NCBI GenBank assembly: GCA_009926405.1
Contig: RFOZ01000003.1
Span: forward strand, 1 to 40,800
DNA from: Cytophagia bacterium
GTDB lineage: Bacteria > Bacteroidota > Bacteroidia > UBA7662
Length of the DNA: 40,800 nt
Reading direction: 5' to 3'
Under the pieces are notes generated by a model. It searched no databases, was not told the origin of the DNA, and worked only from the letters and a program-made list of their open reading frames with translations. Both the position numbers and the translations under genes were made by a program. This document shows positions 7,774 to 16,346 of the stretch, in pieces (position 1 is the first letter of the stretch; each line of letters starts with the position of its first letter).

Positions 7774-9442
7774 GGGTCGGGGTTTTGGGCGAATGCGAAG
7801 ATAATCCCACAATCCAAGGTTGCACAATCCAACCCAGCAGGGGAACAGCGAGTGCACCAACCGCGTTAAGCCATAGGTACGGAATCTGCACACCAAAATA
7901 AAGCAGGAGTACCAATCCCTCGGTCAGCAATGCGGCGAACAAAACCGAAGGTGCTTTTAGTCCTTTGGTAAAAAAGGCACTCAGAAAAATTCCCAGAATG
8001 GTTCCGTAAACCAAAGACCCCAGCACATTGACGGCCTCGATCAGGGTCCCCATTCGATCCGCAATCAAAGCAAAACCAACGGCATAGAGCCCCCATCCCA
8101 ACGTAAAGAGGCGACCCATGGCCAATGCCTGGGGGCCCTCCGGTGATTGCCCGGTCCAACGAGCATAAAAATCAACCAAGGTGGTGGTCGATAACGCACT
8201 TAATTCGGCCGAGGTCGACGACATGGATGCGCAGAATACCATCGAAATCAACAAACCCACCAAGCCTACCGGCAGAAAATCCAAGACATAGCGTATGAAA
8301 ATAAAATTGGTGTCCGGACCGTCATCGGCCGCTGCGTTGGACTTGTTGCGTTCACGAACCGCCCACCGAATGGAGTCCAAGCGCGATGCGCTTCGTTTGA
8401 ATTCCAAACCCAAACGTTCCTTGTCTTGGGGCAAGGTCGCGGCCCGCCAGGCCTCGGCCGTCTCCCTGCGATGCAAGGCTTCGCGTTCAAAGGGAACGCG
8501 ATCCACCGCTGCAACGCGATCTGGATGTTTGAAATTCAAAGGGGGCGTTTCAAATACATAAAAAACATACATCAAAACTCCCAAGCCTAGAATCATCAAT
8601 TGCATGGGAAGCTTGAAGAACGCGTTCAACATTAAACCTTGACGGCTTTGATCCAAGGATTGTCCCCCCAAGTAACGTTGGACCTGGCTTTGATCCGTCC
8701 CAAAATAGGACAACATCAAAAAACCTCCCCCAACCAGCCCGGTCCACAAGCTGTATCGATCGTTCCAGTCCAGACGAAGGACCAAAGCCTGGGTTTTCCC
8801 AGCCAAGGCCGATAGTTCCAAAGCGTCTGATCCGCTCCAATCCGTAGGCAAGCTGCGAAACATCCACCAACCAGCCAAAACCATGCCCAACAGAATTACC
8901 GACATTTGGAGAAGTTGGGTTCGGGCAACGGCCCTTGACCCCCCGCTTAGGGTATACGCCAAAACCACGGAACCCGTCAGGAGGTTGGTCCATAACAAAT
9001 CCCAACCGAGGGCCGTACTCAAGATCAAAGCCGGTGCGTAGATGGTCAATCCGGCGGCCAGCCCTCGCTGTGTCAAAAACAAAAAGGCCGCCAAACTGCG
9101 AACACGACCGTCAAAGCGGGTCTCGAGGTATTCATAGGCGGTATAAACATTCAGCCGGTAGTAGATCGGCAGGGCAACGACCGAAAGAATCACCATGGCC
9201 AACGGCAAGCCCAAATAAAATTGAACAAAACCCAGGCCCTCATCGTAGGCCAACCCCGGCGCTGACAAAAAGGTAATTGCACTGGCCTGGGTGGCCATGA
9301 TGCTGAGTCCAACCATCCAACCGCTTTGGGAACGGGATCGTAGGTAGGATTCGGCTTGACCCTTGCGGCTAATTGACCACAACCCATAGGCCAGAATGAG
9401 GCCTTGGCTACCCAAGAAAACCAGCCAATCCAAGGAGCTCAT
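7763..9442 (-). CDS. Sodium:solute symporter family transporter
   Basis: An integral membrane transporter of the SSS family (LeuT fold) of about 559 residues, driving solute uptake with Na+. Seen: about 13 hydrophobic segments; the early motif MATQASAITFLSAPGLAYDEG; the YEYLETRF motif; the TLSGGSRAVARTQLLQM segment; GTDQSQVQRYLGGQS; and a charged cytoplasmic insertion at about residues 300-380 before the FLPVGLVGLLISMVFCASMSSTSAEL helix. Substrate cannot be read from sequence. The ATG at 9442 overlaps the microprotein stop (ATGA) and gives a proper first helix, so it is preferred over an upstream in-frame start. It is downstream of the PIG-L-type hydrolase, so uptake of a product of that enzyme is a reasonable guess. 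Confidence 0.93.
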   Translation of the reverse strand: MSSLDWLVFLGSQGLILAYGLWSISRKGQAESYLRSRSQSGWMVGLSIMATQASAITFLSAPGLAYDEGLGFVQFYLGLPLAMVILSVVALPIYYRLNVYTAYEYLETRFDGRVRSLAAFLFLTQRGLAAGLTIYAPALILSTALGWDLLWTNLLTGSVVLAYTLSGGSRAVARTQLLQMSVILLGMVLAGWWMFRSLPTDWSGSDALELSALAGKTQALVLRLDWNDRYSLWTGLVGGGFLMLSYFGTDQSQVQRYLGGQSLDQSRQGLMLNAFFKLPMQLMILGLGVLMYVFYVFETPPLNFKHPDRVAAVDRVPFEREALHRRETAEAWRAATLPQDKERLGLEFKRSASRLDSIRWAVRERNKSNAAADDGPDTNFIFIRYVLDFLPVGLVGLLISMVFCASMSSTSAELSALSTTTLVDFYARWTGQSPEGPQALAMGRLFTLGWGLYAVGFALIADRMGTLIEAVNVLGSLVYGTILGIFLSAFFTKGLKAPSVLFAALLTEGLVLLLYFGVQIPYLWLNAVGALAVPLLGWIVQPWIVGLSSHSPKTPTLGS

Positions 9443-9585
9443 GAACCAAGTCGGGTCAAAAACGTCAGAATGCCCACAAAGGCTAACCAAAACAGGGCCA
9501 AGGCCAGGTACCATCGAAGCCATGGACGCTGGCCTTTGGTTGTTTTAGGACTCACATCCGACACCTTTTCCGCCTCAGGGCGCAT
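9439..9585 (-). CDS. 48-residue single-helix membrane microprotein
   Basis: A small ORF between the PIG-L gene and the symporter, easily missed. The product has a charged N-terminal half (MRPEAEKVSDVSPKTTKGQR) followed by one hydrophobic segment of about 20 residues (WYLALALFWLAFVGILTFL) and a short TRLGS tail. The ATG lies 11 bases inside the end of the PIG-L gene and its TGA overlaps the ATG of the symporter (ATGA), which is the arrangement expected for coupled translation. From memory, small one-helix proteins occur before symporter genes in other Bacteroidota. It could be an accessory subunit of the transporter; this is inference. No named family is recognised. Confidence 0.68.
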   Translation of the reverse strand: MRPEAEKVSDVSPKTTKGQRPWLRWYLALALFWLAFVGILTFLTRLGS

Positions 9586-12268
9586 ACTCCACCAGGTTTT
9601 GCAACAAACGATACGCACCCGGTACCCCCTGGGGGCATTGACGAAACAAAGACAAGGCGCAATAAATGACCGAACCTTTTCCATAAGGACCAACCAACAG
9701 GGAGCCTTTTTGATTTTCTTCCCCACGGTCGTTCATACCCAGCAGCGGTGTCCAAGCCGAATCCCATTGTTGCGCAAAATACAGCCCTCTCTCTTGGACC
9801 CAACCATCAAAATCGCTAGCAACCAATTGATTGGGACGATTCAAAAGCGAATGTTCAGGGACCAAAAAGCGAACCTCTGCCTGCTCTTCGGTGACCCGCG
9901 AGCGACCCAATTGCAAGGGAATCGGCGTCCATTGTTTCAACAACAAATTAGACGTTGTTTGGTACTGAACCAGAAGATGACCGCCCTGATAAACGTATTC
10001 CGTCAGCAAGGGCTGAATTCTGGATAGATGCCGACATGTGTTGTAAAATCGTACACCCAACACAACACTTTGACAAGTCTTGAGCAAAGCCAACGTTGCG
10101 GTGGCCGGATCCAGCTCCACCACCCGGTAACCCATCTGAGCCAAAGCGGTCATGATCTCATCTCCTGCCCCCCGCAGATAGCCTACCACCGCTCGGGATG
10201 TTTTTTGATGCAATCGAAAGACTGTCGCCTCCACAGGGACCACCCGGGTCTGAATCGGAATATGCCCGTATTCAATTCGTACCAAAGAACCTAATTCCTG
10301 GGGAACCCAACGGCCCTGAATCGAACGATACAAAGCAGGGGTCACGGTACCCCCCTGCCCAGCATCCCGACCGCTTTTGGTCAGAACGGCATCCCAAGTG
10401 TACAATGTATCGGAGCGCGGGTTCAAAAGAACGGGAGGCTCCGAAACCAAACGCCAACCTTCAGGCCAACCGGCCAGACCCCAACGAAGGGTATCCGTCC
10501 TGTTTGGAGCCGACAGGCCTCCCTGGATACGCAGCGTTAGTCGGAATCGCAAATCACGCACCCCATCGGGAACAACCAATCGGCTGGGCTCCAAACCAAC
10601 CTGCCACCCAGGCACGACCTCCATGGGACGATACCGTTCACCCAACACGGGGTCTACCCATTTGTAGAGCAACGGTGTACGAAGTGTTATCGGAACTTTC
10701 AAATCACCGTGCGAACACAGCCACTGCGATTCAACCACCAAAACAGGAGGCGACTCGGGGCGATGGGACCCAAAATCCGGAACGGAATAATGCGCGGAAC
10801 GTGGACCTTCCGCCTTCCAAAAAGGACCTGACTTGGGCAAGTTGATGGGCAAAGGCGCTTTGAATGGATAACGATGCAGGGAGTCCTCCAAGGAATGGGC
10901 GGATTGGGCGGGGGTTCCTTCCCAGATAGCCTCTTCGGAGCCATCCGTTCGCAGGCCCAGGAGCCTCAAACGCTGGGCCTGCATTTTTAGGGAAGGATCA
11001 TGATTGCGTCGCAAAACCTGCCATTCCCAAGACAAGGAATCTCCGGGTACCACCGTCGGTTGAGCGGCCGTGGCCTCTTCCCAAACACCGCTTATTTCGG
11101 CCAAAAGACGGTTGACTTTTTCCTTGCGTTCACCAGCCAAGAGACGATCTTCGTCGGAGCGTGAGGGGTCTTGAAGAATCTTATCCAACAAAGGGCGCAG
11201 AGGCATCAAAGCAGCGAACCAAGCACCGGTGTTTTCGGTTTCAATCAAAGCATACAAGCCACGGACAGCCCCATGCCATTCTTCCCAACCCGGCGTAGCC
11301 TTTGCGTCCAAGACGGAACGCTCCAATCCTTCCAAGGGATCGGTCGTTGCAGAGTCCCCGGCCAGCCACTGAAAATATTCCAGTTCACGACCCCGTTGGC
11401 GGGCCGCCCCAAAACCCTGGCTTTGGTGCATCGAACGACTTTCTGCGGCAATTTCACCGTAGGAACGTCCCAACCTCGGGTTGTAGGTCCCTACATCAAG
11501 GCTGAGCAAACCGGTTTTGTCGTAATCCGGACGACCATAAAACCACCAGCTGGTATTCCACACCAACCGGGTTGGTTTCCAAATACTTACCCTAGCCAAT
11601 TGTTCCGGAAAACGGGTGCTGTCCCCGGCTGCAAAAAAAGCCTCCACGGCCAGTTGAGCCGAAGCGGTATGGTGTCCGTGGGTTGCAGCCGGTAAAGGAC
11701 TAAATCGCGTGACCAGGAGGCGGGGCTTAAAAAGCCTGATGACCCATACCACATCCGCGAGGACCTTTTCACGGTCCCAATGTTGCCAGGTTTCGTCCGG
11801 ATTTTTTGAGAACCCAAAATCATTGGCCCTGGTGAAAAATTGTTCAGCCCCGTCCACACGCCGGGCCGCCAACAATTCCTGGGTACGGATAATCCCCAAA
11901 TCGTATTCGGTATGGTCCCCGATTAGATTTTGCCCTCCATCCCCCCTTGTCAAAGACAGGTACCCGGTTCTCCAACGCTTTTGACGCGCCATAAAAGCCA
12001 AGAATCGGGTGTTTTCATCATCGGGATGGGCCGCGATATACAACACCGAGCCATCCACCCCCAATCCCCGAATTTCTTCGCGTATCTGATCGCGCGTCCA
12101 TCCGGGGCGATAGCCGAATCCACCCTGCGCCCATCCCCACAATGGGAGCCCTAGAATACACACTAGAAGCAACCCAATCAGGGCCCTGTGCCGACTCCAA
12201 AAATCCGGGGCCGAATCGCGCCTCAAAGACTTTGTCAAATGCTTTTGATTACTTGCGCTTCTTTCCAC
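9575..12268 (-). CDS. Secreted PIG-L family deacetylase with C-terminal GATase1-like domain
   Basis: A large (897-residue) exported zinc hydrolase of the PIG-L/LmbE family, which removes acetyl groups from N-acetylglucosamine-type substrates. Seen: a signal-anchor-like segment RALIGLLLVCILGLPLWGWA at about residues 28-47, the zinc motif AAHPDDEN near residue 80, and a second metal site ATHGHHTAS near 195. A long beta-rich middle region follows, and then a C-terminal alpha/beta domain (about 690-890) beginning AVVGYLRGAGDE, which resembles an inactive class I glutamine amidotransferase fold. The first start is GTG at 12268, overlapping the DUF2911 gene by 20 bases; TTG at 12238 is an alternative. 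The substrate is unknown; the symporter downstream suggests a transportable product. Confidence 0.88.
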   Translation of the reverse strand: MERSASNQKHLTKSLRRDSAPDFWSRHRALIGLLLVCILGLPLWGWAQGGFGYRPGWTRDQIREEIRGLGVDGSVLYIAAHPDDENTRFLAFMARQKRWRTGYLSLTRGDGGQNLIGDHTEYDLGIIRTQELLAARRVDGAEQFFTRANDFGFSKNPDETWQHWDREKVLADVVWVIRLFKPRLLVTRFSPLPAATHGHHTASAQLAVEAFFAAGDSTRFPEQLARVSIWKPTRLVWNTSWWFYGRPDYDKTGLLSLDVGTYNPRLGRSYGEIAAESRSMHQSQGFGAARQRGRELEYFQWLAGDSATTDPLEGLERSVLDAKATPGWEEWHGAVRGLYALIETENTGAWFAALMPLRPLLDKILQDPSRSDEDRLLAGERKEKVNRLLAEISGVWEEATAAQPTVVPGDSLSWEWQVLRRNHDPSLKMQAQRLRLLGLRTDGSEEAIWEGTPAQSAHSLEDSLHRYPFKAPLPINLPKSGPFWKAEGPRSAHYSVPDFGSHRPESPPVLVVESQWLCSHGDLKVPITLRTPLLYKWVDPVLGERYRPMEVVPGWQVGLEPSRLVVPDGVRDLRFRLTLRIQGGLSAPNRTDTLRWGLAGWPEGWRLVSEPPVLLNPRSDTLYTWDAVLTKSGRDAGQGGTVTPALYRSIQGRWVPQELGSLVRIEYGHIPIQTRVVPVEATVFRLHQKTSRAVVGYLRGAGDEIMTALAQMGYRVVELDPATATLALLKTCQSVVLGVRFYNTCRHLSRIQPLLTEYVYQGGHLLVQYQTTSNLLLKQWTPIPLQLGRSRVTEEQAEVRFLVPEHSLLNRPNQLVASDFDGWVQERGLYFAQQWDSAWTPLLGMNDRGEENQKGSLLVGPYGKGSVIYCALSLFRQCPQGVPGAYRLLQNLVEYAP

Positions 12269-13166
12269 CAGCAGGCGTCTGAGGACCAGCCGCTTCGCTC
12301 CAAGCTTTCATGTTCTTGGCTATATCGGCGGCATAACCCTGGTACCAATCCGAATTCTCAGCTTCGCCCTTGATCCTGGCCTGTTCAGCCTGCTCTGCAG
12401 CCAGTCGGAATTCAGCCCTAGCGGCATGTACCCTGGCCAAAATCCATCGGGGATAAAAATGTTCTCCGTTCAGACGTACCGACTTCTGGGCCAATTCGAG
12501 AGCATAGGCCGGATCGTTGCCATTTTCCAAAACAAAGGCCGCTGCATTGGCACAGGGGTACCAATCTCCCGGACGATCCACCATGAACTTGCGGATATTG
12601 GCCATGCCCAAGCTCTTGGCATCGGCTTGGATGGGAAGTGTCCAAGTCAATTGCCCCCAATGCATACGCAATTGGGCCGATGACATACCGACGTATTCCA
12701 AGTTGTATTGCAAGCGCTCGGCAAAGGACGGAGCTTGCGTTGTTGCAACTTCGGTGCGGAGGATATCAAGACTCTCTTTGAAATTGGTTGATCCCCATTG
12801 GCCTTCGTTGCTGTTGAGCGCCAAAATCCAAGGTTTGTCTGCCCGTGGAATCAGATACAAGGCATACTTACCGGCCTTGAGGGTTTGTCCCCCCACCTGA
12901 ACCTCGGTGCTAAAGGAAATCCAGGTTGCCGAATTGGCTCCGCTTCTCCAAATCTCATTGTAGGGCACCAAGGCGCCCCACAAGGCACGCCCATTTACAC
13001 CGGGCGATCCGTAATCCACTTCGATATCCGTTACTCCCATCGTGAGACGGGCACCGCAACGGGGGGAAGGCTGGGGCAAAGCCAATTGGGCGGAAGCTGG
13101 CAAAATCATGGCCTGCCCAAGGGTTAGCAGGAGGAAACCAGATAAGGCGGTTAAGAATTTCTTCAT
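12249..13166 (-). CDS. DUF2911 domain protein, exported
   Basis: A 305-residue protein with a clear Sec signal peptide (MKKFLTALSGFLLLTL...PASAQ), followed by a DUF2911 domain. Seen: LPQPSPRCG, TDIEVDYGSPGVNGRALWG, VPYNEIWRSGANSATWISFS, LKAGKYALYLIP and the LEYVGMSSAQLRMHWG segment, all typical of the family. The C-terminal part (about 190-305) is helical and TPR-like with a basic GGKKRK end. Its function is unknown. The ATG at 13166 was chosen because it begins the signal peptide; the frame is open further upstream but runs into the enoyl-CoA hydratase region. It overlaps the PIG-L gene by 20 bases and probably heads that operon. Confidence 0.88.
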   Translation of the reverse strand: MKKFLTALSGFLLLTLGQAMILPASAQLALPQPSPRCGARLTMGVTDIEVDYGSPGVNGRALWGALVPYNEIWRSGANSATWISFSTEVQVGGQTLKAGKYALYLIPRADKPWILALNSNEGQWGSTNFKESLDILRTEVATTQAPSFAERLQYNLEYVGMSSAQLRMHWGQLTWTLPIQADAKSLGMANIRKFMVDRPGDWYPCANAAAFVLENGNDPAYALELAQKSVRLNGEHFYPRWILARVHAARAEFRLAAEQAEQARIKGEAENSDWYQGYAADIAKNMKAWSEAAGPQTPAGGKKRK

Positions 13167-13180
13167 GGTTGTTTTTTTTT

Positions 13181-13188
13181 CAAAACTA
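13181..13188 (-). promoter_or_regulatory. Putative -7 box (TAGTTTTG) before the DUF2911 gene
   Basis: The minus strand reads TAGTTTTG, a TAnnTTTG match, 14 bases before the ATG at 13166 in the 78-base divergent gap shared with the enoyl-CoA hydratase gene. It is followed by an A-rich tract. No clear -33 TTG is seen at standard spacing. Confidence 0.3.
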
Positions 13189-13244
13189 AGGCAAAGCAGG
13201 GCACCTTCGGGGTCGGTCCCCTCCCTTGCTTTTATTTTAGGGCC

Positions 13245-14024
13245 ATGAAAAATGAACTGGTCCTGGTGGACACCCAAATCCGACCCGGTGTCGCCCTGTT
13301 GCGCCTCAACCGGCCCAAAGAACTCAACGCCCTCAACCTCCAATTGATGGCCGAATTACGGGATGCCCTCGCCGCTCTGGACAAGGATGAGAACGTACGA
13401 GTCATGGTCTTGACAGGGAACGAAAAAGCCTTTGCCGCGGGGGCCGATATCCACCAAATGTCCGGAAAAGGAGCCATTGACATGCTGTTAATTGATCAAT
13501 TTTCCACCTGGGAACAAATTCGCCGGCTTAAGAAGCCGTTGATTGCGGCGGTTTCGGGCTTTGTTTTAGGTGGAGGTAACGAGCTGGTCATGCACTGCGA
13601 TTTGGTAATTGCCTCTGAAAGCGCCCGCTTTGGGCAACCGGAAATTCTCCTCGGTATTATGCCCGGTGCCGGCGGAACCCAACGTCTCACCCGGCAAATT
13701 GGCAAAGTGAACGCTATGGAAATGGTCTTGACCGGGCAACCTGTTTCGGCCAAGCAAGCCTTGGCATGGGGATTGGTGAACCGGGTTGTTCCCGTTGAGG
13801 TTTATTTGGACGAAGCCCTACGGTTGGCGTCGGAAATAGCCCTTCGGGCCCCTTTGGCGGTTCGACTTGCCAAAGAAGCCGTCCTCAAAGCTCAGGATAG
13901 CAACCTCAGCGAAGGTTTGGAATTTGAGCGCAAGAATTTCTACATGCTATTTGCAAGCGCAGACCAAAAGGAGGGAATGGAAGCCTTCGTAAACAAAAGG
14001 CCGCCCCAATTTACCGGATCCTAG
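13245..14024 (+). CDS. Enoyl-CoA hydratase (crotonase family)
   Basis: Hydrates trans-2-enoyl-CoA to 3-hydroxyacyl-CoA; cytosolic beta-oxidation or short-chain acyl-CoA metabolism. The 259 residues match the mono-functional crotonase length. Seen: LNRPKELNALN, AFAAGADIHQMSG (oxyanion hole), GFVLGGGNELVMHCD with catalytic Glu113, and FGQPEILLGIMPGAGGTQRLTR with the second catalytic Glu133. Both acidic residues of true hydratases are present, so this is not one of the isomerase or ligase variants that lack them. It appears to be a single-gene unit. Its TAG stop overlaps the stop of the cruF-like gene on the other strand within a CTAG palindrome (14021-14024). Confidence 0.94.
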   Translation: MKNELVLVDTQIRPGVALLRLNRPKELNALNLQLMAELRDALAALDKDENVRVMVLTGNEKAFAAGADIHQMSGKGAIDMLLIDQFSTWEQIRRLKKPLIAAVSGFVLGGGNELVMHCDLVIASESARFGQPEILLGIMPGAGGTQRLTRQIGKVNAMEMVLTGQPVSAKQALAWGLVNRVVPVEVYLDEALRLASEIALRAPLAVRLAKEAVLKAQDSNLSEGLEFERKNFYMLFASADQKEGMEAFVNKRPPQFTGS

Positions 14025-14728
14025 GGCCGGAAGGCAACCAATCCCAAAATCAGAATGAGGAAATAGACCATCATCCAAAGGGCATAAAAACCGGCGGCTC
14101 GGTGCAAGGAGGCCCGACTTCCTGTAACACCCCCCCAGGCCATTCCTCGTAACATCAAAAAAGCAATGACCCACCATGCCAGGTAATTTTGGAGGGGAGC
14201 TACCACCAAAGACCCAACCCAACCTTGCATCGCTGGTTTCTGATCCCAGACCCAAAAACCCAACCGCGTCGCGCCGGGTTCAATCAAAAGATCCATCCCC
14301 ATCACCAAGACCCCACCCAGTAAATCCCTTAACCAGGCTTCCATTCCACCCTTTGTTTTGGACGGCAACCACCCACGTACTGCCCAAACCAGAATCACCC
14401 AATTCAAACCAATAAGCGGAGGCACCCCCTGCCATCGTGGCCCCAGCCATGGTCCATAATGATAAGCCCCAAATACCAAGCCTGTTTTCACACCCAACCA
14501 TTCCATGCTCCAACCAAAAACGTAACACAAAAAAACAACCAACCAATCCCGTGGCTGGATGGCTTCGCGATCAGACCACCAAACCCAAAGCGCACCCAAG
14601 CTTAGAACAGGAAACGTGGTCCTAACAAAAAACCAATCAAAAGGCGTAAAAGCCGTACCCAAGGCCCCGCACCCAAAAATGAGAGGCCACCACCAACGAT
14701 AACGCCACGGGCTGTTAAGCAACCTCAC
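14021..14728 (-). CDS. cruF: Carotenoid 1,2-hydratase-like membrane protein (CruF family)
   Basis: An integral membrane protein of 235 residues with about seven hydrophobic segments. It belongs to the carotenoid biosynthesis protein family (DUF422/CruF), which adds water across the end C1-C2 bond of an acyclic psi end group. Seen: FGWSMEWLGVKTGLVFGAYHYG and GVPPLIGLNWVILVW, the two best-conserved stretches, plus GMDLLIEP. The start is GTG at 14728, 15 bases after the crtD-like stop; no ATG lies before the conserved region. It is last in the carotenoid unit. The crtD-like gene just upstream would then 3,4-desaturate the hydroxylated end, as in myxol- or saproxanthin-type pathways. The exact end group is inference. 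Confidence 0.86.
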   Translation of the reverse strand: MRLLNSPWRYRWWWPLIFGCGALGTAFTPFDWFFVRTTFPVLSLGALWVWWSDREAIQPRDWLVVFLCYVFGWSMEWLGVKTGLVFGAYHYGPWLGPRWQGVPPLIGLNWVILVWAVRGWLPSKTKGGMEAWLRDLLGGVLVMGMDLLIEPGATRLGFWVWDQKPAMQGWVGSLVVAPLQNYLAWWVIAFLMLRGMAWGGVTGSRASLHRAAGFYALWMMVYFLILILGLVAFRP

Positions 14729-14743
14729 TGCCTGCGTGCAGCC

Positions 14744-16300
14744 TTATTCCGATGAATGAGAACGATGTTTGCCTTTGGATTTATGCAAACCATCGATTAA
14801 CCAACGCGTTGCAATTTGTGCCGAATGCAAACAAATTGGAATTCCGCCTCCTGGATGCACCGATCCGCTGCAAAAATACAAACCATGTATCCGTGGGTGC
14901 TTGTTTGGGTATCGACGAAAGGCCGAAAAAATAGAATTCGAATGGGGGCCGTAAAGGGCGCCTGCGTAGCTATGGGTTGCTTTCTCGAAGGTTAGAGGCG
15001 TCATGACATTTTCATCCACAATCAAATCCTCCACATTCACGTCGAGCTCAGAAGACAAGCGGGCAAGAATTCTCTTTCGGGTGATATTGGAAATCTTTTC
15101 CCAATCCTGTTTTTGATCACAAGGCATGTTCACCATAACAAACCAGTTTTCGTGACCTTCCGGGGCATCGGTCTTATTCATTTTGGAGCTAACATAGAGG
15201 TATGCCGTGATATCTTGAGGAACCTGTTTGCTGCTCAGCGCTTCAAATTCTTTGCGGTATTTACGAGAAAAAAACAAATTGTGCAAATCCAACTGCGGAA
15301 AGGTTCCCTTGATACCCCATTGAAAAACCATGGCAGACATTCCCAAATCCTTGGTTTTCATCTTGGGTTCCAACAAATCCCGAGAAAAAAGGTATTCCTT
15401 GGCATAAGCAATATCCACGGCCGAAACCACCCGATCAAAAGAAATTCGTTCCCCATCCACTTTGACACCCATAATACGGTTTTGGAACACTTGAAAACGT
15501 TCCACCTTGGTTCCCAAGCGGACCTCCACCCCCAATTCTTCCACGAGTTTTTGCAAAGCATCCCGAATAGCGATCATCCCACCCCGCGGATAATAGGCAC
15601 CCAAGCCGTATTCCACATGGTTAATGAGCGACAAGGTTCCCGGGGCTTTGTAGGGGTCGGAACCGTTGTAGGTCGCCACCCGGGAAAACAACTGAGCCGT
15701 ACGTTCCTTGTCGAAGAAGGACCGATTAAACTGATACAAACTCTGGAAAGCCCCAACGAAAGGAAGGGCGAATAGTTTAATGAAATTTGAAAAAGTCCAA
15801 AGTTCTGAGCGGCGGTGGATTGATTTTTGCAAAAAAACAGGGGCGGTCAGGTTGTACAACCATTCGATTTTCTTGAAATACTTCCGCACCTTTTCGGGAT
15901 CTTCGTTGAATTTATCGTAGAGTTCAACCCCTAATTTTTCTTGATCTGCCCAGGCATCGACGAAATTTCCCTTCCCGTAATGGTAACGGGTTATCAACTC
16001 GAGTTTGTCGTATTGGAGGTAATCCCTCAAATCCTTGCCACAATCACGAAACAATTCCTCCAAGGTTTCCGGCAGGGTAAACAACGAGGGACCGCAATCA
16101 AAGCGAAAACCGGCGCTGTGGCGGTCGTTCAACTTACCCCCAAGGGTATTGTTGGCCTCAAAAAGAACCACCTGGCAACCCGCTGCCGCCAAACGGGCGG
16201 CCGATGCCATCCCTGCAATTCCACCCCCTACAACAGCAACGCGGGCTTGAATTTTACGATGCCGATGGGAGCTTGTGGACTTTTCGGAGATAGGGGACAT
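14744..16300 (-). CDS. crtD: CrtD-like carotenoid 3,4-desaturase (phytoene desaturase family)
   Basis: An FAD-dependent carotenoid desaturase/oxidoreductase of about 518 residues. Seen: dinucleotide-binding VAVVGGGIAGMASAARL and the FEANNTLGGKLNDR follow-on, FRFDCGPSLFTLPETLEELF, VATYNGSDPYKAPGTLSLI, GAYYPRGGMIAIRDAL, and the C-terminal GLYFCSGSVHPGGGIPICLHSAQIA. The PSLFT and SVHPGGGIP wording is the one used by Bacteroidota CrtD-like enzymes, in contrast to the PSWYWMPD type of the CrtI in this cluster. The ATG at 16300 is preferred: an in-frame upstream start at 16501 would overlap the preceding gene by 155 bases and adds no domain. Assignment to CrtD rather than a second CrtI is by motif recall and by the adjacent cruF. 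Confidence 0.85.
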   Translation of the reverse strand: MSPISEKSTSSHRHRKIQARVAVVGGGIAGMASAARLAAAGCQVVLFEANNTLGGKLNDRHSAGFRFDCGPSLFTLPETLEELFRDCGKDLRDYLQYDKLELITRYHYGKGNFVDAWADQEKLGVELYDKFNEDPEKVRKYFKKIEWLYNLTAPVFLQKSIHRRSELWTFSNFIKLFALPFVGAFQSLYQFNRSFFDKERTAQLFSRVATYNGSDPYKAPGTLSLINHVEYGLGAYYPRGGMIAIRDALQKLVEELGVEVRLGTKVERFQVFQNRIMGVKVDGERISFDRVVSAVDIAYAKEYLFSRDLLEPKMKTKDLGMSAMVFQWGIKGTFPQLDLHNLFFSRKYRKEFEALSSKQVPQDITAYLYVSSKMNKTDAPEGHENWFVMVNMPCDQKQDWEKISNITRKRILARLSSELDVNVEDLIVDENVMTPLTFEKATHSYAGALYGPHSNSIFSAFRRYPNKHPRIHGLYFCSGSVHPGGGIPICLHSAQIATRWLIDGLHKSKGKHRSHSSE

Positions 16301-16346
16301 TTTATGAAGGATTCTATTCCCCGAAAATAATGGGTATTCCGAAGGT

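Noticed and set aside
15113-15775. 220-codon open frame opposite the crtD-like gene
   Set aside because: Shadow of a clearly conserved desaturase; no homology pattern.
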